DNA of 64,000 bases, from positions 18,053,561 to 18,117,560 of the forward strand of contig CM055095.1 in assembly GCA_029204225.1 (NCBI GenBank), written 5' to 3'. Positions 24,623 to 36,134 of the stretch are shown in pieces. The notes under the pieces are model-generated. The model made no database searches. It had not been told where the DNA came from and saw only the letters and a program-made list of their open reading frames with translations. The first letter of the stretch is position 1, and each line of letters starts with the position of its first letter. This DNA is from Diphasiastrum complanatum (Eukaryota; Streptophyta; Lycopodiopsida; Lycopodiales; Lycopodiaceae). The translations under genes were made by a program, and so were the position numbers.

Positions 24623-25987
24623 TCAATGTTCTTCCATAAGTTGGATTGTTTCGCCAATATCTCTGCATTTGATCTCGAGCTCATGTCTTTTACGTACCTG
24701 CATAAAACTAATACAAAGTTAGTTATAATTAGTACAGAGTTTGTATTAAAAAGTTTTGATTGAAACTATTCATAAAAGATTGAGTGTTTACAGTTACTTA
24801 CGAGTTTATCATTGAAAATGAATCTGAAGTCTGAAAGTACATCATCTTGTAGGAGTAATAGTTTCCGCCGGATGTAGTTTAGACTCGAATCTTCTTCCAC
24901 CTCAACACATGTCAAAACGGCATCATTATATATAATTTCAATATTTTTTTGTTCTGAATGTCCACTGGCTTCTAAGTCTTGATCGAGTGGCACCCATTTA
25001 CCTTTATTTTTTTTTCATCTTTGATAATGGAAGCATAAACTCAACATTTGTTTTCTAATTTGATAACGGAAGCACATGGAAGACATTTTAATTCTGCATT
25101 CTATTTTTCCATCTAATCTTTTGTCCTAGACTTCATCCATAAGTTCAGATAATAAACTATATGATAAATTTTTGCATACAAATATCGTTGGGGTTTTGTG
25201 TACATTGACACTTGAAAAGAAATCCACAAATATATTCAAGGAATAAATCAACTCAATTTGACTGTTTTTTGATCTCGTGCTTATTTTTAATGAATTTTTA
25301 CATCATTATATATCTTGCAACGAAATGATTTTGAAACTGTAACATCTGGTGCAATCGATTCATCACTTTCAAAACTAGGTAATGGAATTGGTACTATTTG
25401 TCCAAAATTTGCTTTTGTATCAGGAATGTACATTGATTCATAAAAAAATATTCCACTATCAGCTAGATCTTTTGGAGTTCTACCTCAATATTCCAGCTGT
25501 CCAATATCAGTTTGAATAACATCTAACACACCTGTTAAAGATCCACTCGGCTCCCATTCATTTATGTTGGATGGATATAAATCTGCAAGAGAAAAATGAT
25601 CAGATCGGCAAGTTTACTATTAGATATTTATGAATGACAAAAATCAAAGTTTCAAAAATATCAATACTCACAGTTGTTTTTTTTGTGATCCTGACGGTTG
25701 AATCCTTGCACATTTATCTCTCAATGCATATATACATGTTGGACTAGAATTTCAGAAATAGATTTTTCTCCTGATGATGTTCTGAAATCCAAAATTATGG
25801 CCTTCCAATAAGATCGAAAAGATAGTTTTGATCTTTTTCTTTTTCGAAATGCTCCTCTTGATGATGGATGCATCAAAACCCAAGAGTTTTTTGAATATTT
25901 TCATGGCATCCATAATCCATTATCATCTGTCTCGTTGAATAGAAGCACAGAGTCGATTGAGGAGCACGGCTTCCTTGATGGCGCCAT
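24623..25987 (-). pseudogene. A: unknown three-exon gene, decayed
   Basis: Exons at 25672-25987, 24802-25582 and 24623-24697 have GT-AG borders. Exon 1 starts MAPSRKPCSSIDSV and holds WVLMHPSSRGAFRKRKRS. Exon 2 holds LYPSNINEWEPSGSL and later CVEVEEDSSLNYIRRKL..DFRFIFND. Exon 3 reads VRKRHELEIKCRDIGETIQL before the stop at 24623. B (26896-28232) has the same exon layout and matching residues. At least six in-frame stops occur in exons 1 and 2. The end of exon 2 plus exon 3 (acidic, VEVEED...LDxxxxxxL..DFxFxxN) vaguely recalls a ubiquitin-like fold; that is a guess. Its 3' end faces gene P. Confidence 0.55.
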
Positions 25988-26029
25988 TCGTAATTTGCAT
26001 GCAAAAATCTGAAACAATGAACTATGAAT

Positions 26030-26880
26030 TTGAAAATTTGCGTAGACAAAAAGCCATGAATCTAAGAAAAAGTGCTGACAAAAATTTGAAACACTGATCT
26101 ATTTGGCGCCACAAATTAACTCTGGCTATCCCCATTGACCATGGTTTGACAATGCATATACATTAATGGTACATCGATTATCTCATCTCAACCATCTGTC
26201 ATATTCATTTTCAATATTTTTTAGTCTCTTCGGGCAGTGATGAGCTGGAAGGGCAGGCCTTATCAACCAATAGCATTTCCACATGCTGCTCGACGAAACA
26301 ACAATATATTTAAAAAGTTTTTATTTTATTTATATTTGGAAAATTCTACGTTATGTAGAACCCCGAAGCTAAGGTTTCAATTGGTTCACATGGCAACGAA
26401 AATAAGAAAAAAAATAAAAAAAAGCATCTTTTTCAAAGGCCCTCGTCGAGCTCTAAGTTTCTCTAATGTCTGATGAAACCTTTGCCACAACCACTCCAAA
26501 CATGCGACAAACTTAGATTTGTTGCAGCAAAGCTTTCATCAGTTCATTTTCTGAACAATATGCCAAGACAAGGACAATATAGACCAAGGCAATGAAGACC
26601 AAAAATACAACCGATATATACGAGACATCAACAAGGGCAAGCGTCGATTGTAGCGGTCACTGGAGTTCAAGTGACTAAAGATCTCCCCAATGGAGATAGT
26701 GCATTTTCTGCAGGAGAAAATGAATCTTGTTATCGAAAACTCATATTATCCAGTTGCAATTACATTGTGTTTTGCACCATGAAAATGGAGATCATAGAAA
26801 TGAAAGAGCCTCATAGAAAAAGTGGTTGATATATTTTCAAAAATGATGTATATAAAAAATTGTATTACATAATACAAAAT
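26030..26880. other. Spacer between genes A and B
   Basis: No domain is recognised. It contains AT-rich sequence and a run of A-rich tracts near 26400; short frames only. Confidence 0.4.
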
Positions 26881-26895
26881 TCCATAGTTCATAAT

Positions 26896-28232
26896 CTAGG
26901 GATCTTCAATTTCGATGGATGTTCCAATGTCTTTGTATTTTATATGCTCTTCATGCCTTGCTCTTACGTGCACAAGAGAAATTGTTTTAGTTAATATATT
27001 TTATGAAACTGATTCACTTAGAAATAGAAAAAAAGAAATATTTTTATATGGCATAACGTACCTTTACACCATTCAATCGAAATTAATAGTACTGAGGTAG
27101 ATCGAATTGCAACATGTCTAGTTCTAATCGAATATGATTGAGACACCAATCTTCCTCGACCTCAACCATTGCAAGAATGTTGTCATTTCTTTTCACTGTT
27201 ATCTGAAGTTGCTCTTGAGAGTTTGTACCAAAATCTTGATCAAGTGGCTTCCAAACATTTTTGCATTTAATCCATCTTCTATAATATAGCAGCAAAGTGA
27301 GCATTTGTTTTTCGATGTGATATCTAAATGTCATGGATGAGTAACATACTCTGCACTCAACTTGCTGATTTTGTTTTGTATCCCAACCATCATCCAACAA
27401 CTCGGCGATTATATCAGCACTCAATTCCTTACAAATAAATATTGTTTTCGTTCTCCAAACATTGCATTTGGAAAAAAAATCAACAAAAATAGTAAAAGGT
27501 AGATACCAACTTAATCTATTATTATTTGATCCAGTGCTACATTTTAATATACTCTGAATATCAATATATAGCCTAGATCGAAAAATTTCTGAAATTGCTA
27601 CATCAGGAGAAATCCATTCCTCACTCGAAAAATCTGGTAGAGGATATGGCTCTAATCTACCAACTAAACAATTTTTATCAGGAAAATAGGTGTGATCATA
27701 AACAAAAACTCCCGACTCTAAAAGTGATTTTGGAGAACGACCTTTATATTGTAAAATACCGATATCCGAATGTATGACATCGATTATTCCTGCAATCGAT
27801 TGAACTGATTGCCATTCAACAAAATTTGATGGATACAAATCTGCAAAACCAACAAAAACATCTCAAGAAAAATATAATTTAAAGAAAATGCTAAATCTAA
27901 AAAAATTGAATCTAAAAACTTACAATTGCATTTCCTTCTATCATTTGGATTCAGATCATGAATGTTGAGCTCATTGTGAAGATAAGCATGTTGAACTAAA
28001 ACTTCCGTGATAGATTGACCGGCAGGTGATACTTTAAAATCCATTATCCTGCCTTTCCAAGAGCTTCTATGTATGTTATCCGATCTTTTTCTTTTTCGGA
28101 ATGAGCCTTTTGCAAAGGGATGCATCAAGATCCATTGATATTTTCGATACATTCTTGGTATCCTGCATTTTTTTCATTGCATATATTGATTGCATCAATG
28201 GTTCCTCTTGGTCTCCGATTATGTGTAGCCAT
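26896..28232 (-). pseudogene. B: paralogue of gene A, better preserved
   Basis: Exon 1 (27924-28232) starts MATHNRRPRGTIDAI and, after a one-base frameshift, reads YQWILMHPFAKGSFRKRKRS and FKVSPAGQSITEVLVQHAYL. Exon 2 (27062-27840) is open for about 250 codons: LYPSNFVEWQSVQSIAGIID, GRSPKSLLESGVFVYDHTYF, PLPDFSSEEWISPDVAISEI, ELLDDGWD, MVEVEEDWCLNHIRLELDML, then a TAA near its end. Exon 3 (26896-about 26969) reads VRARHEEHIKYKDIGTSIEI. The acceptor before exon 3 is AC where A has AG, so splicing would fail. It resembles A along the whole length, which shows this is a real gene family rather than chance open frames. Function unknown. Confidence 0.6.
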
Positions 28233-28920
28233 TAGTCAAAAATACGAGTACGCATGCTGAGATCGGAGAGAATGTAGAGATTGCGAAGTAAACCTAAGAA
28301 TGACAATCCAAAATAAGAGATAGAATGAAGAAAATGAGAGGTATACCTATGAATGACAAGAAGTTCCTTAACCTACAAGGACTAGTTAACCATAGTTTAT
28401 GACTATTCACGTCAAATCAACCTCGAGTGAACAATGACGAGCAGCATAAGAGTATTCGGGCAGTAACTGTGGTCCAATCACAATTGTTTGTTTTGCCCGG
28501 AGGGATATTTGAAAATCACGAAAATTTGGCCGGGAAAGTTAAATACAATTTCCGTTCGTCATCCACTGTTACAGTTCGTCACAAATGGACACAATTCATT
28601 GGGTCACATAAGCGTTAAAAGCGTGCGAAGTCAAAAACAACATCTTGACAAAGGGCCCATTTTGAGTTCTAATGTCCCCTAATGACTTTTCTGATCTACT
28701 GCAGTCAGTTGACAGACTCTCATTGACATCATCATAGTTTATGCACTTTTATTTTTAATGCTAGGATCTAGATTAATCTTAACTTTACTACAAGCTTCAC
28801 TCTTGTTTGAGCTTGCTTTTGTATAAACTTCCCCTTCAGGTTGTACATATCTTTTTCATCAATGTACCTACTACTTTTTTCTATGAACAAATGTACCAAG
28901 GGTGTATTCCATGTGTCACA
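28233..28920. other. Upstream flank of B and of the mitochondrial-protein gene
   Basis: About 690 bases between two divergent genes. Short open frames only (for example 28427-28618). No clear terminal repeat of the T/M/P/A cluster is seen here. Confidence 0.4.
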
Positions 28921-29044
28921 TGGGCCTAAAATGGGACAAAGATAAGAACAAAGATGTGTATAAAAAATATCTGTATATAGATAAGAGCAAAACACAGGCT
29001 TATGCCCTAAACTATAAAAGGTCAGTCAGTTTTGCTGTCAGGGT
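28921..29044 (+). promoter_or_regulatory. Promoter: site II element and TATA box
   Basis: TGGGCC (site II core) is at 28921-28926, GCCCTAAAC (telo-box-like) at 29004-29012, and TATAAAAG at 29013-29020. A start about 25-30 bases later would give a leader of roughly 20 bases before the ATG at 29066. Site II elements are common upstream of plant nuclear genes for mitochondrial proteins, which fits the product. Confidence 0.6.
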
Positions 29045-29065
29045 TTGGTGTTTCTCTCAATAACA

Positions 29066-29467
29066 ATGGCAGCATTCAGAGCGATGCATCGCGCTTCCAT
29101 CTCCGCTGCTCGCACTTGCAGATCTGGTGCCGCCTTCTGCTCGTCCTCCTTCAGCCATGGCAGCCAAATCCGTGCTGGATACATAGCTTTTTACTCTACA
29201 TCTTCAACGGATCCTGGAAACGCTCTGCCCCCTCCTCCCGTTAATCCTCCCGATTCGTTTAACCCTGATGCAGCCACATTGCGAGAGCAGTGGAATTATG
29301 CAGTTCGTCAGTATAGCAAATGGTATTCGCATGCATGGGGAACTGCAATTTTCGCTGGGATGTCTCTGTTTGCTGTAGGGTGGGTAGTAAAAGGACAGAA
29401 TCCTATCACTGCTGTGGTCCAAAAGAAAAAAGCAGAATCTGAACAAAGCAACTTGGAGGGGGACTGA
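29066..29467 (+). CDS. Small mitochondrial single-membrane-pass protein, unknown function
   Basis: 133 codons without introns. The ATG at 29066 sits in AACAATGGC, a good plant start context, and is preferred over the in-frame TTG at 29045. Residues 1-45 look like a plant mitochondrial presequence: Arg/Ser/Ala-rich (MAAFRAMHRASISAARTCRS) with a likely cleavage near FYS/TSS at 43-46. A Pro-rich linker (52-62) is followed by a conserved-looking REQWNYAVRQYSKWYSHAWG block and one membrane segment at about 90-109. The tail is charged. I believe similar plant-wide uncharacterised mitochondrial proteins exist but cannot name one; a small subunit of a respiratory complex or import machinery is possible. 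No defects are seen. Confidence 0.8.
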   Translation: MAAFRAMHRASISAARTCRSGAAFCSSSFSHGSQIRAGYIAFYSTSSTDPGNALPPPPVNPPDSFNPDAATLREQWNYAVRQYSKWYSHAWGTAIFAGMSLFAVGWVVKGQNPITAVVQKKKAESEQSNLEGD

Positions 29468-31616
29468 GCTCTGAGGCTATTTGAAACCAGAAATTTTGTT
29501 TAGCTTGCAAGAAATGCTTTGAAAGGCACTGTATTGGAAGGAGCCCTTTGTTAATATCTCGACTGCGATGCGCTTGCTGCGAAGGATTTGCTATTTGCGC
29601 CAAGGAGTTGATTTTAATATTGGGGAAAACCCTAGTCATGCTTTCTAACTATGTAGGCTGCGGCACCTGTGGCAAACCTTGAAAATTGTATATATTTCGT
29701 AGTGCTCTTTCTGTTGACCTGATAGTTTATTTTGCGGGATTAGGTTGAGTAAGAAACAATGGCTTTTGTAAACTTATCACAAGAGATTTCGCAAAATTTG
29801 CTTCTTCAAAATAACCAAAGGATAAGTAGTTGCTTTCTAGACGCGCTGCTATCATACATGCCAAGTGTAATGAGACAGATGAATGTGTGTTGGTGATTCT
29901 GAATTTGCTCTGGGATTTCTATTCTAGTCAGTTAGCCGTCTTCATTTCAGGTACAATATGTTCCAGTGCAAGTATGATATGTATAGCAGGATTGTAAACT
30001 GAAACGGTAACCACAAAAACTAACTTTAGGTTTTACTGTTAAATTTTTACTTTCTGGAATAGTTAGTCAATGGTCTTGTAACAGTTTTTCAGAACGACCT
30101 CTTTTTTGCAGTTTCAAGAAAGCTTTGTTCTATGAAACCGGGGAATAAAGCTATCTTTTTACAGAGATGCCACTCTGAGGGCGGGAATAGATTGATTCGG
30201 AGTGCCAAAGTGTTTGTGATACTTCTTCTATAGGTGTCAAAAGTTTCTTTATGTATTTTCACTTTTGATAGTCCAAATCTGAACATGTCTTTTGATTGAC
30301 TTTAGTTCAATTTATCTTAGGCAAAACATAGACTTTTTATAGGTGCTACTATTCATTGGTAGTAATGTCGACTCCTTGCTATGTAGGCAGTTGTACTTGT
30401 GATAGGGATTTTGTGCGCCTTGCTATTGATTTTTTTGTAGCTAACCTTTTATGGTAGATTCCATCAGGGTTTGTGAGTGTTTTTCTAACCATTTGCTTGG
30501 CTAAAAAGTCACCTATAGTTTTGCTACTTTTGAAGGTAGGTTAAAACCATTGCTTTTCTAATTGCTCGTTACATTCGACATTAGTTTGATGATTTACTAT
30601 AATAATGCTGCCATGTGGATCTTGATTGAATTACATAACACAATGTAGCATGGCTTGTTTAATGCGTATAGTTGTTTGTGTTTCATATATTTGGTAGATT
30701 AACTTTATGGCAAATGCATCTAGGAATTTGTAACGACTCATGAGATAAGGGTTTGTTGAATTTAGTTTATTTGGATGAGTCTTCATACGAATCACTATCC
30801 TTTTAGCTTGTCATATTCGGATTGCGTCACCATTACTAGATGGGTGTGTTGCTTACTACTCTAGGAAGACAAATATGGCTAGTTCTCAAGATGAATCCTC
30901 GACACATATGAGATATTACAATAAACATTTTTTCCCACACGTATCCAAGTGTGTTCACATTCTTAGGTTTCACTTTAGTTGCGAAACCAAATACATATGT
31001 ATGGAAGACCTTTTTTGAGGTTTTCAAATCTAATGCGTATCTCAAACATTATTATGAGCAATAAATTAATAAAAGGTAAAGCAAGTTAAACATAAATTAG
31101 GGTTTTAAAACATATTACACTTTTTCTTACATATTCCAATAATTTGTGCTCAATTTTGTGCAATCATAAAATAAGCATAAGCAAGCTTTTTCAGTTTCTA
31201 GCTTGGTATAGTTAAGTTGGGTTCTTATCATGTTTGGAAAGCATGGATATTTTTTAGACTTTTTGGCATATGTGCGTATGTATGAAACTGGTTGAGGTAC
31301 TTACATAGAGTTCTAAAGCTTAGTATGGTATGGATGTACCTTGAAACCTGCATGTATACCTAAGCCTCACCATCTATCTAACACGATGTGATAGGACTAT
31401 ACTAGCACATAAGTTTGCAAAGATTTAATTAATTAAGTTCTAGTTTTGGTAGGCTTGAATGGCATGGATCTGCAAACTACAAACCATAGCATTTGGTTTA
31501 TCGTGATATTCATGGTTTTTGAGAAACCGGTATGGCATGGATATGCCTTGATACTCATTTCTATGTCCAAACCATACCTATTTCGCTTTAGTCAATGATT
31601 ATGGTTGCTTCTTTTA
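29468..31616. other. 3' flank of the mitochondrial-protein gene, no further gene seen
   Basis: AT-rich, with only short frames. The first ~200 bases probably hold the 3' UTR. Nothing else is recognised up to the RNase H fragment. Confidence 0.5.
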
Positions 31617-31891
31617 GTTTGAACTAGTACACCCCGACAATCATATTCTATGATAATCAGAGTGCAATTGCCTCATCGACCAACCCTAGATTTCACTCTA
31701 GGAGTAAGCACATTGAGATCCAATATCACTATGTCAGGGGCAAGATTCTCGACAAAGAGGTGAGCTTAACGTACTATCGAATGCAGAACATGGTTGCAGA
31801 TGTGTTCACTAAGGCATTGAGCATTGATGCACACAACAAATTTTGTGCACTACTTAGTCTGAAGATCAAAGCATTCATGGATCCAGATTAA
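31617..31891 (+). pseudogene. Copia RNase H C-terminal fragment (family B), plus strand
   Basis: The frame reads FYDNQSAIASSTNPRFHSRS, KHIEIQYHYVRGKILD and QNMVADVFTKALSIDAHNKF, ending TAA at 31889. DNQSA, RSKHI and MVADVFTKAL are the standard end of copia RNase H. Sequence homology to 38640-38890 (opposite strand) begins abruptly at about 31617, so this copy is cut there. A polypurine tract (AGAGGGGG, 31891-31898) follows. Confidence 0.85.
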
Positions 31892-31898
31892 GAGGGGG

Positions 31899-32615
31899 TG
31901 TTGGATTTATCTCCTCTACCCTCCTAAATCCCATGTTAATCTAGTTTCATTCATTATTGCATATTTACTTGCATTGTCGCATAGCTCAACTACTGAAGAC
32001 GAGCAAGTGAAGGTGGCTAACATATCGGAGTTGGACGAACTATCAGATAGACCCAACTTGGATGACATATCGGGGAAGCCCGACTTATCGGCCTCCTCAT
32101 CTATTTATAGATTGCATCCATGTATTAACTACAATAAATGATTGTCACCTAATTAGGTAAGCTGTTGTTTCTGTGACAATTGTACATAGTGTATACTGTC
32201 AACCCATAGGAAATGTTGACATGCACGAGGACATTGCAAATTCTCTCACTTCTCTTTATAAGAAAAGTGGCTTTCTCTCACTTCGCAAATTTGGGAAGTG
32301 GCTGGAAACGCTCCTCGTTCAAAGTAGATGATCTTCGGCATTTTTCTCTCTCTTCGAGATTTTGCGAAAAAGGCCAAGGTGCCCTTAAAAAGACGAAGGT
32401 GTCTTTAAAATAGTAACTCATAAAAATAGATGACCTTCGAGAATTTTCTCTCTCTTCGTGAACTTTTTGCACAAAAAATTGAGGGTGTTTCAAATAGTTG
32501 AACTTTTGGATTGTCGCAAAACTTTCGCGAACATTTCGCGAAGCTGTCTCGAAACTGTTTTGAACATAGTTCATTTGTAGATCATTGCAATAGTAAACAT
32601 CAATAATCAAGAACA
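31899..32615 (+). repeat. LTR of copia family B, plus strand, with altered middle
   Basis: It starts TGTTGGATTTATCTC after the polypurine tract and ends near ATCAAGAACA. The first ~200 and last ~45 bases match the minus-strand LTR at 38261-38620; the middles are unrelated. From about 32250 to 32560 it carries TTCGCGAA and CTTCGAGAA motifs like the LTR at 47290-48256, so part of it may be an inserted piece of that LTR family. Homology to the other copy continues past the end (GAGACAGACA.T.TAGATGC), so the true boundary is uncertain. Confidence 0.6.
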
Positions 32616-32680
32616 TGGATTATTGAATCCAATGAGACAGACACTATAGATGCTTTAATGCACTGATTCTCTTTCTCAGA

Positions 32681-33544
32681 GTGTCCAAAAATTTGAACGA
32701 GACAGATTTTATTCAGGTTCATCTCGTTGGAGCACTTTTTCTTAATGGCACTTTGGAGTCCAAGGTCCTTTTTAATTATCCCAATGTTCAAAATGATCCA
32801 AATTTGACAATCACCATTGTACATAAGATAATCTGCGAATTTGGTGAAAATCTTCCAAAAATACTTTATTTGCAGCTTGACAACACCGCTAGGGAAAATA
32901 AAAACCAAACTGTTTTGGCATACTTGTCTATGCTAGTGGAGAATTTTTTTTTTCAAAAAAGTAAATATAGGATTTTTGTTGGTAGGACATACCCATGATC
33001 AAATTGATCAAATGTTTAGTTGCTCCATTAAGAGGTTGAGACGCAAGAAAGCATTTTCTTTACCAGTGTTTCAAAGCGTTGTTGAGGAATCCTATGTGCC
33101 AAAGCCAAACATGTCATTAATCAGACACACATATGATTTTCGTGATTATGATAATGCGTCCAACGAAACAGAACGATGCGTAGCTAATATTAATGATATT
33201 AGCTTTTAGCACCAGTTTAAAATCAAATGTAACGAATCAGGCATTATATTATTATGGGACAAACTATTTTCATGGCTACCTCTTGAAGGAGTTCGATTTC
33301 GCTTAACATTCCATCGACTCAAATCAAACTTACTGTGTTGTCTCCCTTGAAGTCCTTGCTAGAAGAACAAAAGGTGCAAAGAAAACATCGTGAGATTGAT
33401 CCATTTGCCTCATTAAATTTTTTAGAATCAAGTATTCAAACAACTTACCATTTTTTTGATGAGTTTGATCAACATTGGTGGATGGACTTTTTCGAGGAAC
33501 AAAAAAAACAGTTTGCTCAATCTCGAACATACATCAATAACTGA
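32681..33544 (+). pseudogene. DUF7869-like protein remnant
   Basis: Frame 1 (32681-32998) reads PKILYLQLDNTARENKNQTV and LSMLVENFFFQKSKYRI. After a frameshift near 32985, frame 2 reads VGHTHDQIDQMFSCSIKRLR. The pair QLDNxxxENKN ... VGHTHxxIDQxFS is the signature of the DUF7869 family as I remember it, spread as repeated genes in many eukaryotes and probably of mobile-element origin. A further frame (33335-33544, LESSIQTTYHFFDEFDQHWW) may be its C-terminal part. The N-terminal half is missing. It sits between an LTR copy and a copia 5' LTR. The family assignment is from memory of motifs; catalytic role not known. Confidence 0.6.
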
Positions 33545-33565
33545 AAAATTTCATTGGCCTCATAA

Positions 33566-34139
33566 ATTCGTAATGTAGGTTAGGTCAAGTCATGAGAGTT
33601 GGTCATGTCTATTTGGTGGTCATCCCTACTTTATAGGACCTACACCTAAGTTTAAGGTGAAAATTTGACCAACTAGCTACCTACCAAGCATAACTCTAGG
33701 AAATAGACTAGGGTTTCATTTTAGGTCAAGAGTGAGTTAACTTCCTTATTACATGCTGGAAATCCACCTAACTTCAAGAAGGAAGTCGAATCTGGTATGT
33801 ATCCCCTCTCTCCATAGTGAGAAGATAGAAAATTTTTGGAGCTCATTGGCAATCCCAAGCTAGTTCACTACGTACATTGAGTTTTTGTGATCCAAATGAA
33901 ACCAAATCAATTTCTACTTGTTTCTCAGGTTGAAGGCCATACTACAGCCTGTAGTACACACGTGTGGACTCGGATTTCAATGTTGATCAATGCTTTTGAT
34001 TGTTAATGCTTGTTGTTTGTCAAACTGCCAATCTAGATCAACTTTTTTGTGTCTAGTTTTTTGATAGATTGTTAAGCAAGCATCCAATCACTCTTGTGGA
34101 TCTTTTGTAGATCCATTTATGAAGTACAGTACTTTCACA
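33566..34139 (+). repeat. 5' LTR (truncated) of the copia element, family A
   Basis: From TCGTAATGTAGG to CTTTCACA it is nearly identical to 37020-37601. It lacks the first ~120 bases of the 3' LTR and has a small deletion before the end (TTTATGAAGTACAG versus TTTATGGTCCTAAAGTACAG). The near identity indicates a fairly recent insertion. Confidence 0.9.
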
Positions 34140-34151
34140 TGGTATCAGAGC
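34140..34151 (+). other. Primer-binding site
   Basis: TGGTATCAGAGC directly follows the CTTTCACA end of the 5' LTR, the usual plant copia site complementary to initiator Met tRNA. Confidence 0.9.
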
Positions 34152-34787
34152 CAAGTACAAGAGCATAAGCCATTGATCTAATGCAAATCCATTTTTAGCA
34201 AGTTTTGGTGCTAAAAGCTAGTATTGAGAGGACAAGCTAGAATCTTGATTTTGGTGAGGAGATTTGATCCCAAACTTGGTAGGGGTCCAAATCCGTACTG
34301 TCCACATGTGTGGGCACCTCTGAACCTGCATTTAATGCATGGTATTCATTTGATCCAAAAAAATTCAATTTGTGAGTTGTTGGTGTAATTTTTGGTGGAG
34401 ATCCTAGGATAATCTACCAAGATCATTTGCCATTGATTAGATTTGAATTTGTTTCATGGAATCTAATTAATCTAGGCTGAGTTCAAGTCCTATTAAGGTT
34501 AAAAACAGGTCTTGAAAGTACACCAAGAAGGAAGGAAGAGATTAAGTCATTTTTTTGTCCAAAAATAGCCAAAATTGGCAAGATTTGATTGTAAGTAGAT
34601 TTCACATCATCTTATCTTCATTCCAACTTTGTGAGGGAGTGCTAGAACTGAGATTATAAGTCCATTTGTTGGATTAGAAATCTAATTTGAGTGAAAAACT
34701 ACAAGAGAGAGACCTTAGTGAGTTTCTAGAGACAATCAAATCCATTTCTTGGCAAGATTTGTTTGAAAGTAGTTTTCACGTGTGAAG

Positions 34788-36134
34788 ATGAATGTGAGCA
34801 ATGATTTGTTGAGAGAAGTATGCCACAAAATTCGATAGCTATATTTGTTGAAACATCCTAACCAAATCTTACTGGTGGTTTTCTTGCAAAGCATGAGGAG
34901 AAGTGAGGAGAGTGCACAGGATTATGTACTCAGAATCAAGTCTTTAAATAGGGAGTTGGCTTCCATTGGAGAGAAGATTCATGATGGAGAGCTTGTACAA
35001 ATTGTCCTTAATGGTCTAGGAGATGACTTTGCAAATCTGGTCCAAAGTTTTGCCATCCAAGACACTTTGCCAACTATAGAAAAACTTCACAGTGTCTTAG
35101 TGGCTGAAGAGTGTAGGATGCTCCATGCAAAATCTAGGATGAGTTCCTTGTCTTTGCAGGATGGTGATGAGAAAGCCAATTTCTCATTCAAGGGCAAAAA
35201 GAAGACCAATGGAAAGAAGAAGCATCCAAAGGAGGCCAAAGAAGAGGATGATGCATCAAGCTCAAAGGACAAGTCAAAGCAAAAATGCCTCTTTTGTGGA
35301 AAGAAGGGGCATGATGCATCTAAATGCTACAAGAGACTAAGAGCGCAAGTGGAGGAGGACAAACAAGGAAACCTTGCAAAGGAGGAGGAGGAGGATGAAG
35401 TAGATGTATTCTTGATGGCATCTACATCCTCACCAACAAGCAATAGCAATTCAAGAGACAATTGGTGGATTGACAGTGGGGCTAGCTCCCACATGTCTTG
35501 TGAAAAGGACTTTTTCTCAACCTTACACTCATTCAATGATGTTAAAAAGATTGTCTTTACTGCAAATGATGAAGAGTGTAGGATAGATGGTGTTGGCACC
35601 ATCTCTTTGTGTCTAGAATCCTCAAAATGCATGGATCTAGAAAATGTCCTTTATGTACCATCAATCACCAAGAATATGCTTAGTGTTGGTCTACTCTCAG
35701 AAAGTGGTTTGGATGTCCACTTTAAGCATGGTGTTTGCTTCATCTTGAAGAATGATGTTTGCATTGCAAAGGGATTTAAACATGGAAGATTGTTTAAGTT
35801 GGAAGATATTGTTGCTTTTAAAAGAATGAGCTTGGCAAAGGAGGAGATCTTGGCAAAGTGTGATCTTGCTTGCATTGAGGAGGAGCATCAAAAGGAGGAA
35901 GATCTTGAGGATCAGCCTCAAAGCATGAGAGTTCCAAGGGAGTCCTCAATGACAATGTCCGAGTCATCAAATTGCATGCAAATTGTCCATTCAAGTGTGC
36001 ATCTTGCAAGGGTGGTGAGCATTGGAGAGTCTACTATCTTTGAATACCTTTTGGAAAGTATAAGTAGACATGAGGTGACTTGTTTCTTACCTTTAAGATT
36101 CATGGTGTTTATTACTTTTATGACAAGACAATGA
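34788..36134 (+). pseudogene. Copia gag and protease of the family A element
   Basis: A stub MNVSNDLLREV at 34788 precedes a stop and a deletion. The long frame (34845-36134) then gives the UBN2-type Gag (ESAQDYVLRIKSLNREL, IVLNGLGDDFANLVQSFAIQ), a Lys-rich linker, a CCHC knuckle (CLFCGKKGHDASKC), and an intact protease motif WWIDSGASSHMS. The gag-pre-integrase part reads VLYVPSITKNMLSVGLLSES. After about residue 320 it departs from copia order. Gag forms particles and the protease matures it. It is better preserved than the 3549-5151 copy (D-S-G intact) but its Gag N-terminus is lost. Confidence 0.85.
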
